64,000 nucleotides of DNA from Cucumis sativus (taxonomy: Eukaryota > Streptophyta > Magnoliopsida > Cucurbitales > Cucurbitaceae), in the NCBI RefSeq assembly GCF_000004075.3, contig NC_026661.2, forward strand, positions 3,410,001-3,474,000, given 5' to 3'. The stretch's first letter is position 1, and every line of letters begins with the position of its first letter. The notes under the pieces are model-generated. The model was not told the origin of the DNA, did not search any database, and saw only the letters and a list, made by a program, of their open reading frames with translations. Of this stretch, positions 13,406-25,635 are shown in pieces. The translations under genes and the position numbers were made by a program.

Positions 13406-13719
13406 ACCAGTTCAGATCCAGAAACTGTTTCAACATTTCACTTTTTAAATCTATTGTCTCTTATTCATGGGTGCAGAATTAAAAAGTAAACATCTTTGGA
13501 CTAAGGAGTTTGTTTATTTCTCACACATCTACATTAGCACTAAGTTTAATGGATTCCTCCCATGAAAGATTGTGAAATCACAAGTGAAAGTGATACAGCT
13601 AATCTCAAAGTAACCAGTGATGAGAAAAAAAAAGTGATGTATCTTAATTCCTAAAATAGGAACTAGCAAAAGCCATACGGTTGCCTCCTAACTAGAACAA
13701 GCGCCGGCTATATTTGATC
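12406..13719. other. Region downstream of the short-protein gene and 3' of MAX2
   Basis: No independent gene is visible. It holds the possible model B exons of the unresolved plus-strand gene. About 13,480-13,719 should contain the MAX2 3'UTR, which runs on the minus strand. Confidence 0.5.
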
Positions 13720-15867
13720 TCAATCTGGGATTTGGCGGCTGTTAAGTGCAGCTTCAAAGCGACTGCAAGAGCCAGCTCTCATCTCTGTACTCATATCATT
13801 CTCCGGTGCAGGGTAGTAATCCAACCTAAGTTGTACGTCTCGAAGATATGGAATGTTAAGGAGAAAATTCATGAAGTGTTCATAAGCAGTTCCGTGTATA
13901 AATAGCTTCCTCAGAGTGAGACATTCTGCTAACAACCCTGCGGCTGGATGCGATAGGCTCCTCTGATTGAAACTCCGGTCCTGTGGTGGCCAATAATCGA
14001 GCTCTGTAAGTCCTAGGCTACCTATTCCATTCAGAAAGAATCTCTCCCACAAGGTGAGATCCATCTGGCCAGATGGGCAGGTCAGTGCATAGCCTGTTGT
14101 GTCACTGCAATCCAACTTCATCTTTGCTAACTGAGGATATTGCCCAAGGATGCTTAAACCAAATGTATCCATTGGTTTGTGCCTTCTTCGACAGTCTCCC
14201 TCGACTTTGATCTGAATCTCTTGCAAAACTGGGCAATCATCTAGACCAACTGTTTCCAATGGACTTAGAAAATCACCAACTCCAATCCAAAGAGACAGGT
14301 ACTCCAAACGATCCCATCTCTTGCCCCACAAATCATTACCACTGCATTGTATGGACAAGGAACAATCAGCGTCGGTGGAGTACCTGGATCTCTTCCTTTT
14401 TCTTGTATATCCACCATAGTTTCCATCCTCAAGGAGACCATCCGTTGAACTACTAGTATCGGCATTATGGCTTGGCAGGGTAAGTTCATCAACTTCGTCG
14501 GGGTCAATATTCGAACTACTTGCAGTATCGTATTCAAGTTCGCATTCTTCTACATCTTTCCATACGCAATCAACATGAAGTCGACTAATCCGATCTTGAA
14601 TTGGCTCTAGAGCTCGCAAAGACGCTTTGGTATTAAGATTTTCACAGCAAGAAATTTTTACGTCAACAAGAGTCCTCTTGAGCAAACTCACCATTGTTCT
14701 CAAACCCTTCACTGTAATTTTCTTGCATCCCTTCACTTCAAATTTGGATAACCTCACACACCCCCTACCAACTTCTATCAAACGCATATTTGTCAAATCC
14801 GCACAATTCGTGATCGACAGCGATTCAAGCCCTTGACAAAGGGCAATCCCATCAAGCCGCGAGTCGATTGCCATACAAATTCCGTGGAACTGCCCAAGCT
14901 TAAGACTCCTCAATCTTCGGCACTTAGTATTAAGGACTTCTAGCGCCGGTCCACTATCCCTGACATTTTTAGCAACATCCAGAACCAAGTCCTCAAGCAA
15001 TGGCAGCCCGGAAAATAGCTCAATCAGAGTAGCTGTGCTAATCCTTGCGTCTTCTGGGGTGAAACCATCGGCGGAAGGGTCTCCTCGGACACTCGCCAAA
15101 GTCGAAGTATCAGCGAGGTGAAGAAGGCTAAGTCTTGGACAGTTAGTAGCTATAGCGGACAAAGTTTCATCTCCTACAAACCCGAAATACCTGGGATCAA
15201 ACGTGCAGGCCATGAGAAGCTGGCTGAGGTTAGGGCAAGCCTCGGTAATGGTTTCTATATCCGTCGATTTGAAACCATCAGTCAAAGACGTTGTCATTAA
15301 ATTTAGCTTCGAAATTGATCGGGCTGTCAGAGGATTGGCCACGAGAACGGGAGGAATGTCCTCGATCCAGTAGTAGAATTCCGATAGGTCCAGTGTGGAT
15401 AGAGATCGACAATGTTCGAAAATGGGGGCGAGGTCCTCCCCAGGAGCGGATTGAGGCCGTTGATGCCACCGAACCAACTTAACGTGGCGTAACTCTGGCC
15501 ATTGACGTGCGAGAATCTGAAGGGTAGTTGGGGTTCGCGCATAGACAGTGAGAGAAGTGACTAATGGAAACAGGCCGCGAAGGCGGTGGGCGAGGAGATC
15601 AGGATCCGGTGACGAGCAGAGGAACGCGTGTCCCCACGGCGAGAGAAGAGAGAGGTCTAAGTGGGTTACAGATCTGAAGCACGTCGGAATTCCGTAGAGG
15701 TCTCGGGCGTTTCCCCTCAGTGAGAGTGAAAAGCGCGTCGCCCTCTCTAAAGACAAGAATTTCCGGCATACAAGAGACAGAGAGTTCCTCGTCCGGGTAT
15801 CGGAGACCAACGCCAGTATGTTCGATACGAGAACGTCCGGCAAGTCATTTATGGAAGTTCTGGCCAT
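13720..15867 (-). CDS. MAX2: F-box/LRR protein MAX2 (D3 orthologue)
   Basis: This is the substrate-receptor F-box subunit of a nuclear SCF ubiquitin ligase. It acts with the D14 and KAI2 receptors in strigolactone and karrikin signalling, targeting SMXL/D53 repressors (family knowledge). The frame is one intronless 715-aa ORF, as in other MAX2 genes; Arabidopsis MAX2 is 693 aa and rice D3 about 720. The F-box spans about residues 6-45 (INDLPDVLVSNIL, LVCRKF). It is followed by leucine-rich repeats to the end (for example LDLSLLSPWGHAF near 70 and SRISKL-type repeats). A low-complexity acidic/basic insert at about 445-500, with the basic cluster RKRKRSR, interrupts the repeats at the usual hypervariable loop. 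The C-terminus (SRFEAALNSRQIPD) is the conserved end helix. The start is the only good Met (MARTSINDLPD). No damage is visible. Confidence 0.96.
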   Translation of the reverse strand: MARTSINDLPDVLVSNILALVSDTRTRNSLSLVCRKFLSLERATRFSLSLRGNARDLYGIPTCFRSVTHLDLSLLSPWGHAFLCSSPDPDLLAHRLRGLFPLVTSLTVYARTPTTLQILARQWPELRHVKLVRWHQRPQSAPGEDLAPIFEHCRSLSTLDLSEFYYWIEDIPPVLVANPLTARSISKLNLMTTSLTDGFKSTDIETITEACPNLSQLLMACTFDPRYFGFVGDETLSAIATNCPRLSLLHLADTSTLASVRGDPSADGFTPEDARISTATLIELFSGLPLLEDLVLDVAKNVRDSGPALEVLNTKCRRLRSLKLGQFHGICMAIDSRLDGIALCQGLESLSITNCADLTNMRLIEVGRGCVRLSKFEVKGCKKITVKGLRTMVSLLKRTLVDVKISCCENLNTKASLRALEPIQDRISRLHVDCVWKDVEECELEYDTASSSNIDPDEVDELTLPSHNADTSSSTDGLLEDGNYGGYTRKRKRSRYSTDADCSLSIQCSGNDLWGKRWDRLEYLSLWIGVGDFLSPLETVGLDDCPVLQEIQIKVEGDCRRRHKPMDTFGLSILGQYPQLAKMKLDCSDTTGYALTCPSGQMDLTLWERFFLNGIGSLGLTELDYWPPQDRSFNQRSLSHPAAGLLAECLTLRKLFIHGTAYEHFMNFLLNIPYLRDVQLRLDYYPAPENDMSTEMRAGSCSRFEAALNSRQIPD

Positions 15868-16068
15868 TTCTGTCTATGGTTTTTCCTGGTCGCGTGCTTT
15901 TGGCTTCCTCGCTGATATCGCTGCAGTTCGCTTATCATAGCATCCCTTCTTGGTTGATTAAGTCTCTTCTTTCCTGGTGAATTTTACCACTCCTTCGTTT
16001 GGAAGGAGAGACGAGCAGGAAGATACAGTAATCGGAACTGGTGGGTTTGTCTTAGCAACGGAGAGAGC

Positions 16069-16074
16069 CACGTG
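16069..16074. promoter_or_regulatory. G-box (CACGTG) upstream of MAX2
   Basis: A perfect palindromic CACGTG lies about 200 bp upstream of the MAX2 start codon, in a locally GC-richer stretch. G-boxes bind bHLH and bZIP factors. Whether this copy is used is unknown. Confidence 0.4.
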
Positions 16075-16924
16075 AATACGATGTATCTGGATCAGGAAGT
16101 GGTTCCTCACGATCTTTCCTGGCGCGTGCGTGCACTATGGAGGGTAAACTCGTCCACTTGTACATTTTATCTTGTGTCTACCCTGTATCCAGGTTTGGAT
16201 GGGACCTCCCTGTCACCGACTCTCCCGAATCAGATCTTTGAAGCTTGAAACCAAATAATTGTTTGAATTTTAATTTAATCTTACTAGGTTATTTCTAATT
16301 TTTACGACAACCTACATTTTAGTCGACTTGTGGGCTAGTGCTTGTGTGATGTTCTTTGCATATTTCCGTTCATCTATATATTTTTTTTGTCAAAGTAACC
16401 TTAAATCACCCGTACGATTACACATCATGCACACAACAACACACCATATTTTAAAATTTTAGGATAGGACACAGCAATGACAAGTTTATTAAAATATTTA
16501 ATTTTAAAATATATATTATTTTAGAAAATTACATTACATGACAAATTTTGTTGAATAAAAACATTTCATAACACTTTTTTTTTTTTTGCATATTGTAAAT
16601 TTGGCAAATATGATAGTAATCATATGATAATCTGCTTTTAAATTTGTTATTTTTGCAATTTTGAAAGTTAGAGTGAGAATTCTATTATTATAATTTTTTT
16701 GCTATTTTTACAAACTCCCCTTTTATTTGTATAGTAAAAAAAAATTCACAATAAATGAATTGATGTATTTACATGCTCAAAAGACTTAGCTTGATGTATT
16801 TCATGTTCAAAAGTTATTATTATTATTATATACATGTCTTTTTAGTCAACTCAATAAGTGTTCTATGCATGTTAATACATTTGTTGGATTAGCAAGCATC
16901 CAATAGGTATCCATGATATTAGAG

Positions 16925-17035
16925 TGTTCAAGTGTTCGGCATGTATCTATGTTGTGTCTAAGTGTTCGACACTTCAAGTGTCCGACACATGTTTGTGTTG
17001 TATCCAGATGTTATCCAAGTATGAGTGTTCATGCT
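16925..17035. repeat. Two-copy imperfect tandem repeat (GTGTTCGACAC type)
   Basis: Two diverged copies of about 50 bp follow one another. Each has an AAGTGT(T/C)CG core, then CATGT, then TGTTGT and ATCC/GTCT. Motifs such as GTGTCCGACACATG are typical of a dispersed plant repeat. It is probably a remnant of a larger element. Confidence 0.45.
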
Positions 17036-20000
17036 TCTTAGTTTAAACTAATGGATAAAGATAAATTTAAGATTAGATTCCAAAAAAATATTCCTAAACT
17101 TTGCATTCGCGTTAAGATGGGTTTTAAAAGTTTTGAAAAATATTTTTTTTGTTAGCTTTAAATGGAATCTGTTTTGTGCACGACGCTTTCAAAAATTTTA
17201 AAAAATATCTTAAATTTTTTTAAAAATGTTAAATTCAGGAATATTTTTATAATTTAGATAATTTAATTATACACTATGAAAATCAATTTATAATACTTAG
17301 TTTAGCACGTAAATTTATTGATCAACATATTTCATACCAATTCACTTAAAATGTTAATATGTAAATTTAATTATATTTTAAGTCATTTTTATCTTGTAAC
17401 AAATCTTTTAGTTTCCTGTCAAATAGTCTGTTGTTAATTATGCCTGTTGCTCTAAACTCTCCATCAACTGAAACTTAAAGTCTATGATCCTTCGCAGTCA
17501 GAATCGCCACTTTCAAGTTTCATACAATTACCACCTTTTGTTTTTGTTAGTGCACAAACCTATATATATTTTAGAGGAAAAAGTCACTCTTCCTAGAAAA
17601 ACGTTACTTGCCAATTTCTCATTCTATTCCTTGTGACAGCAACTTTGAATTCTACAGTCGCTTCCAAGTACTGCTTTTGAATTTGATACCCTTTTTTCAT
17701 TCCTTTCTACTACTTGATTTCATTTGAAACCCAGGTTGGGCCCTGTTCGAAAAATCATGATGGTTGTAAGTTAGCTATTGCCTTCTAGGATTTGGATTGT
17801 TCTACTGCCAATGGCCAATTGTATGGAACAGGCAGCGGCAGCAAGCATCTGATATATAAATATCAAGCTCTGCAACTTGGTAACATCTTCAAAACTTACT
17901 TTTCACTTGAAGCTTACGGTTCAATTAGCTTTGGTTAAGTTATCAAAAGTATCTTGAACTATATAGTTGTTTTTGTTTTATCCTACACTTTGAAAATTAT
18001 CATTTTAATGCTTGAAATTTTAAATTTTTAAATATTATGTTCGTTTATGTCTAGCTTAAGTGAACTATTTAAACACATACAGAAGTAAATCTGAGGGTTG
18101 GTTAACAAAAAAGTCATAAATAGAATAACAAAAAATCGAAGAGATTGAATGGAAGTAGATGATAGCATGTGTTTGTGTAAATTTGTTAACCTTAACCCAA
18201 GCCAGCAAATTTTTTCCGTAAAAATCTCGAAAATGATGGTTTTGAACCATACTTCAAAATTTAATTAAGGTTGAAATGAAACATTTGAAAGTTTGGAATA
18301 TAAATAAATCATAATTTAAGAGTACTCTGGACAATGTAACCATTACATGCGTATTTCGGCAAAATATGTAAAATGAGGAATTTCACTATTTAGACGCCAT
18401 ATAGTTCTCTGCTATCAAGAAGCCTTGAAACTTCCAACATTAATTGATTCCGTACGTGGAGGTCAACCAAGTGCAAGAGCAGAGCACATGAGCCATTTGC
18501 TGATGCTATGTTATTTGGATTTTCTTTTCTCGTTTATCCGCGAGCATGTAAATTGTCTGTTTCCCAATTCTTTACTGTCATTTTATTACTGTCAAGATTG
18601 CGGTCAAGTAGAGTCTTGTTGGGTTCAAAGTTTGAATCAACGAACTCAGTTGGGACTCGTATTTGGAAGCATGAGTTCTTATTCCCCTAAATTTGCGGAA
18701 AATTGATGTCTATGCATAACATATTAACAATGTGCATTGTGCAAGTCTGAGAGCATATTCATGAAAAATTAATATGTTAGGGATATATAAGTTGATTGAG
18801 CTTCGTAATCTGGTATTAAATAATTTAATTTTACCGTTCTATTGGATTTAATCTTCTAGTCTTTTTCTCTGTTAGACTTTAAGACTCAATTTTCTGTCCT
18901 GAATGTCCCTTAACTTTTTAACTTTTGAGTATTGAAACTTGAAAATATGTGATAATGACTTGGAACAAAAACTAAGACTAAAATCTAGGTCAATGTCAAA
19001 TTTCATTTTCATTCAATATTCTGATAGATTTTTACTTCAGTGACAATTTTCTAAACATTGATAAACAGATATGGATAATAGTTTAACTTTTGAAAGCATG
19101 GAGATATTTTTTAATCAAAGGGGTGAAAGGTATCTTCATGGTTTAGCCGAAAAAATTGATTATTCAAATTCCGAACTTTTTTTTGCAAAATTACAAGGAC
19201 CATTTATTTACATTTTGCTTCCTTTTTGTAAAACTTAAAAATTAACATAAGCTTTAAAAATATTAGTTGATGAGATAAAATTAGAATTCATATTTTTTTC
19301 TACTCTATCTCTTGACCCACAATGGTTGCCATCAAATCAGTCTTAAACTTCCTCATGAGTTTTGATTGATTTATTTCTGGACAGCGAGCACATTCTCTGT
19401 TTGTCACCTCTACTCATCTCTCTATAGTCTTTCCCCTCCCCCACCATTTCTTCTAAAATGCCTATGTTCCATCTGGTATCACGAACAAATAAAAATTTTG
19501 GTGGATTTTCTTAAAATAGGGTACTTTTTTTTTCTTTCATATATCGTCGTAATTGTTCTTGTACTAAAAATCAATAATTGTTTACACTTACTGAAAAGTA
19601 GGATATAAACAGCTTGAGGACAAACTGAAGCGGCAACTTTGCTTGTTTATCTAGCTGAAAATTGTTGGTAGCTGAATACGTAATGAAATGTTGGATTTTT
19701 TTTAATTGTTATCATTTTTAAATTACAGTTCTCTCATGGGTGAAACTTTATTAAATTAGCATCATGCATGTAATAGTAGGACAGAATTATCATTTTACTT
19801 TCAAATATGTTCACATGCTGAAGAAATTGACACAAAAGAAGGGAGAGGAACAAATCAAGCATGGACATTTTTTTACATAAAACATTTTAATATTCACCCT
19901 CACTCATTTTTATTCACCCTATATTTATCTAACTCTAGTTTTTCTTGCATTTCTTTCCTAATTTACAAATAGGGATATATCTTCTATTTATATATAGACA

Positions 20001-21737
20001 ATAGATCCTTAGGTGAGAATAAGCAACTTTAAACATGAGATGGATTAATTCTAAATAAACGATATATTTTTGTAACTTGATTCTTATCGAGAGGAATTCT
20101 CTAGAATTCTTTGAAGCTTACAAAAAAAAAAAGCTTAGAATATTTCTAGATCACTTCTTTGTTTACATAGTTTTAAGATAATTCTAGAAAAGTCTAATTT
20201 ATAAATAATTTAAATTATATCGTAGAACTTCAAGAAACTTCTTCAACACATGTATGCTTCGCTGGGCTTTGGTCACTTGGATAGGCATTTTGTTTGAGGT
20301 ACGGACTTATGTTAATATCTGTATGTATGTCCGATGGAATGCGTAATATAAAGATCATATGGACTAAAAAGGTGCTTTGTTGCCGCAATGCTTTTGGCCT
20401 GGGAGGAGCCGAGCATCTAAAGTAGGTTCTCTTTATAAAGCATCTTTAACAGGCAATAGTGAATTCTATACTCATCCATAACAGGGAAAAGTTATTTGAA
20501 TGATTGGCTTTTAGAGTGTAGACTAAATTTGGATGGTCATTCGAATAAATTTCATGTTGGGTGGTCATTGCTGGATTCTTAATTTTATTTTATGTTATCC
20601 AACTGATAATATGTGGTATACGTTAGTGATTTGTGGGCATCCTTATTGCTTCGAAAATTGACTGCTTAAGTTGGTTTTGTGCTACTCCAGATAAAGGTGT
20701 GGGCCTTACATATCTTTCTGTGGATTGGATTATCTATTTTATGTTGGTAAGCTTCCCCCTACGCTTGATACTTTTATTTTTAATTTTAAAATTATTTCTT
20801 GAGAATTGACTCATCCCTATCAAAACAGCACTGATTACATTCTCTATTGTCAAATCGTATTTGCTTTTCTTTTTGTACATTTACTGCACATGAAACTTTC
20901 TTTACTTCATATATTCATGAAAAGTGCATTTATTTATGCTTGATGCCCTCGTCAATTTTTAGGATGAATTTATTATTTAACTAGCTAGAATCCGCAAGTT
21001 AATTATATTTATTTTCAAAAGCTCTTATAGTAAGAATAAGATCAGTATGGAAAGTGGAAACTACGCCTTTTTTTGTTTTTCTCCTTGTTTTTGTCGATGT
21101 TTAGTGAGATAAGATAGGACAACATTATACACACATACACAGGTGAAAGTCGTGCGACTGAATGTAACGGAAATGATATGGTTCTAACGTAACACCTCTC
21201 TGATCAATTGGTTTTGGGATTTTGTGTACCCAACTTGATGTGATATTTTTACACCTCAGCTTGAGTCATGGTTTAGTGATGTCATTATCAATTGAATTGT
21301 TATTATGAAGATCCTGGAAATTTAATGATGGTTAAATTTGAATTTATGGAGTTTTAATATATTCGTTTTGTTTTTTAAAAAAGAGTTTAAATATATTCAT
21401 CATTTCATTATTTTTAGTCGTTCCTAGAACGGAATATAGAGTTTTTTTCCACCTTATATGTAATGCCCGATGATAATGATAAAGTGCTCAATTATAGAAA
21501 CTGTCCATGAACTTGTAAAAAGTATTCCATTTTAACACTCCAACTTTTAAAAAAAATTAAAATATCTTTATAGTTAGTTTCGGATGAATAACCTTCAAAT
21601 TTTATTTTCAAATTACATTTAATTTTACTAAAAAATTTCAAAAATATTTAAAATGCTCACTACTAATATATAAATTAAAATCCTTAATATTTTGTTGCAA
21701 AAATAATTCAAATAAAAATCTCTATGTTTAGTATATC

Positions 21738-22066
21738 TACAGATGTAAACGAGTTAGGTTGGATTGGAGATATTCTCAATCCAATTCATATGTTCGAATT
21801 GGTTGGATTTGCATACATTGTTTCCTATGATGTCTCGAGAGTAAAGAATTCTTTCTTTAGTTATCGGATCTAGGGTTTTAGTGACATTGAGATGACTCGA
21901 GATTTATATATATATTATTAAATCGAGTTGGGTTGGATTAAATCGAATTTTTCAACTTTCAACCCAACCTAATCCACATTTTAAGCTAATCCAACCCAAT
22001 TCATATAATATCAGTTGGATAATTCGAGTTGTCGGGTGATTCGGGTTGGACTTACGCTCCTAAGTA
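21738..22066. mobile_element. Decayed MITE-like element with AACCCAACC/GGTTGGGTT arms
   Basis: The left part repeats GAGTTAGGTTGGATTGG and GAGTTGGGTTGGATTAAATCG. The right part has CAACCCAACCTAATCC and CCAACCCAATTC, so the element can fold back on itself. The left edge (GATGTAAACGAG) and the inverted right edge (GGAGCGTAAGTCC) are only roughly alike. Fold-back elements of this kind are frequent hAT-type MITEs in dicots. There is no coding capacity. Confidence 0.45.
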
Positions 22067-23494
22067 TAGCTATAAATTTATTTAAAGTTTTGTTGAGTTT
22101 GAAAATAATGAATTTTAAAACAAATTATATTCATGGTGCTTGGTAATGATTTGAATTTTGAGTTTTTTCTTAGCCTACAAGCAGTATTTTCCAACTCTAA
22201 ATTTATTCATTTGTTATCTAGATTTTTCCAAAAACAACGACTCCCTTTTTAAGAACTTGAGCCCCTTCGAGTTTGTGAATCTCATTGTCACGTAGTATCT
22301 TTTCATTTAATAAAATCTTTTTTGTTTGAACAAAACCTTCAAACAAGGTCAATGTAATTTTTTTAATTGATGTTTTAACTTCAAATAAATTTATCACTAT
22401 ACTAATGATAGAGATATTTTAATTTAGAGTTATTTTGCAACGAGAAGTTAACTAATTCGGTTGATACTAATTGTGAGGGTAGATTTTTAACTTTTTTTTT
22501 TTAGTTTAATGGTATTTTTGAAACTTTTTATACATTCAAAACTGAATGTGGGATACTTTTAAACTGTTTTGTAAAGCTTGAGTGTATTTTTAAAATTTAT
22601 AAAAGTTTAATACCTATAGTTAGCTGCATTTTTTATAATTTATCTTAATGATAGACTTTTTTTTATTTACATACTACTTTCATCCTTATACTTTGATTTA
22701 AATTCTGTTCGGTTATTTACTCGAAAAATGTTCATTACGATTCTTATATTTTCATCTATAATTCATTTTATTAAAGTTCACATTCGTTTTTATTCTTTTT
22801 TAAGGATGAAAATAATTAAACTAAGATGATTGTTTTGGCAATACAAATACAACAATGAATCAAAACAAAAAGTAGAAATATAAAAATAGTATTCAAATAT
22901 TTACTTCTGTACATGAAGTGATAAAATGTTCTTCGACTTCGCTTCCTATTTAGTAGAATTGACCACTGATTGATGGCTTCCCTTTGCCGTAAACCTATGT
23001 GCCAGATTGACGTGGCTTCCCTTTGAAATGGTAAAACTTTCCTTCTCTCTCTCTCTCTCTTTTTGTTTTTGAGAAAGTTAAATTTTTCCTTTATACCACT
23101 TTACAGTTCATTATACTTATCCACTATGCTTTAACTATTTAATAAATCATCTTATGAAACGTGTGGCTCGATGAATGGGACAGAAATATATTAGAAAAAT
23201 GGCATTCATTCAATCACTTGAATGGGTAGTTGGTACTTGGGAGAAATTTTTGCAACCTTATCCTTAGGATCGTGAGATTCTATTAGGATTAGGTTCTTAT
23301 AATTGTTTGGGACCCAACTTTATATGGATTGGTATAGAATTGTTGTGGATTTGGGATTTTGGTGGTTGAATAGAATAGAATAGAAAGATTGTATATTCTA
23401 GTAAAACGACACATATTTATCTATTGGCAAATTGGGATGGACGACACAACCATATGTCTCCATCAATTACTTCCAAAGGCCATTTAATCTTTTT

Positions 23495-23970
23495 TGTAAC
23501 ACCCCAAATTTGAAAGGCCAATAATTAAATGCACCTTAGTCTAGGTTGCACCTATGTTACATTAGCCTTTTTTTTATAGTCCTAATAGAATTTGAAGATA
23601 GAGTTAAATTTAGATTTAGCTATAGAGTATATAAGTGATAGAGTCTCCCTTTGACAGGAGTTTACCAGCAACCAAGAATAGTTTTTTTCTATAGTTGCCA
23701 TTATTTATCTATAGATTCTAATTATAAAAATACTAATAATTTAATTTTTTAAGAGAATATTTTTCACCCAACAAACCTTTATTAGAATAAGTGCAGCAAC
23801 GTCCTAAATATATTTCTAGATATGAAATGACTTTCTTGCTCCAGAGTCCCTACTATCACTTCTTATTTCTTCGCGTAACATACTGATTGGCCCAAATAAA
23901 GTTGCTTTTATGCTTGGGCTTAGATATCTGTCGATTCTGCTGGACTTAGACCTCAAATCACCATTAATTG
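23495..23970 (+). mobile_element. Possible LTR fragment with a TGTAACACCCC start
   Basis: TGTAACACCCCAAATTTG matches the usual first bases of plant Ty3/gypsy (Tekay/Del-like) LTRs. About 475 bp of non-coding sequence follows, with a possible TATA (GTATATAAG near 23,625). No clear CA end, second LTR or internal gag/pol sequence was found, so it is at most a solo or truncated LTR. Confidence 0.35.
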
Positions 23971-24219
23971 TGAAGCCTTTTTCTTTTCTTTTTTTTTGAT
24001 AACCAACCTTAATTATTAAGCTGATTTTCATTATTTAAATAGTGATCATAGAAGGGTAACTTAATAGTTTTATTCAGTATGAATGGACAATAGATTTTAA
24101 CCAGTGGCCTGTTTTCGGGCTAAACTCTCTTTGATTATTAATTTATAGTATTCATGTATCGTATAGATTTTCATGTGCACATAGCTACATATATATACAT
24201 CTATTTATTTAGAGGAGGA

Positions 24220-24221
<2 letters not shown>

Positions 24222-24258
<37 letters not shown>
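24222..24258. repeat. (TA)n microsatellite
   Basis: About 18 uninterrupted TA dinucleotides are visible. This tract is likely to vary in length between individuals. Confidence 0.95.
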
Positions 24259-24261
<3 letters not shown>

Positions 24262-25601
24262 TTATTTATTTAAGTAGAAACATAACTAAGCCCAAAATTA
24301 AATTAGTTGGACTCAAGGGATAAGTCCATGGACAGATCCACCCCATACTCTATATCAATGGTTGAGTTTTTCTTCAATATGGGGTTTTGAAATTGAGGCT
24401 TCACTTAGTGAATTATATATATATATAATTAGCTATAACATAACTACTAAAAATGAGTACAGCACATCTAATTTAAATTAGATGGCTGACTCATTCATGA
24501 GTTATTTATTTATTATTTCAATTTAGTGTAATATGAAATAAGGGATTCAAGGGTTTAAACTTCCCTACTCCAAAAATGTTATTTTGAATTTAAAGTATAA
24601 CTAGTCAAAAGCATAGGTTAACCTTTGTAGGAGGTTTAAAATATTTCCTCCAAAATCTATTTATCAAAATTAAACTTATCTTAACTCTTATTCAATATCT
24701 ATTACTTCCTCTCAAAGTTGAAGTTTCAACCATGTCATTAAATCTTTACCCATGTTTGTTGAACTAATTCTTTTTTAATAAATCTACTTTTGGAATTGGT
24801 TAAACTATTAAAGGTCGTTTGATTTAAGGTTGTATAGATGACTAGAAATAAAATATATCCAAGAATGGAATACATAGAATAAGATCTTTGGAAATCAAAG
24901 ATAACTGTGTTTGGCGGTTGGTGGTGGATGAAAAATCTATAAAAAATTTATGAAAAAAATGTATGTTTGAATTTATTTTATGAAGTTAAACAGAAAAAGA
25001 CTTATATAAATTTAATAGATTAATTAATTAAAAAATATGTTGCTAAAAATTAATTCATTTGGATTCAGGAATCATTTTAACTATAAATACTTGAAAATTA
25101 ACTAATTGATAACTATTTCTTTAGAAAAATGATAATTACAATTAATCCATCAAGATATTTAATGAAATTAATATTAATTATAATCTAATATTGAATCATG
25201 GTTATAATTAATTAAGTTTATCGTTAGCAATTTCAATTTTAATTAAATACTATAAGAAAATATATTTTAATACAATATATTATATGAAAAAATGAGATAG
25301 GAGTATGATATATCAACAAAGAATTACTAAAAAAAGATCTTATACATATTATATGTTTTGAATGAACCAAGTAATATAAAGTAAAACTAATCTTAAGAAA
25401 TAATTGCTTGATTATTAAAAATACAATAAAGTAATAAACTATTATTATTTAAAAATAAATCTTTGTACAAACTAAATTTAATTAATCTTAGTTTAACAAT
25501 TAAATGCAGTTAATCTATTGTCATCAAATTAATTAATAATTTGTGTAAATAAATAATTGTATTCATTAAATAATTTTTTGTTGTAAAATAAGTTAGATAA
25601 A

Positions 25602-25635
25602 TATTTTAATAGATTATTAATAATCTATTAAAATA
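25602..25635. repeat. Perfect 34-bp AT palindrome
   Basis: The left arm TATTTTAATAGATTATT is followed directly by its exact reverse complement AATAATCTATTAAAATA, with no spacer. It could extrude as a cruciform. It lies inside a very AT-rich stretch (25.0-25.7 kb) with no genes. Confidence 0.85.
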
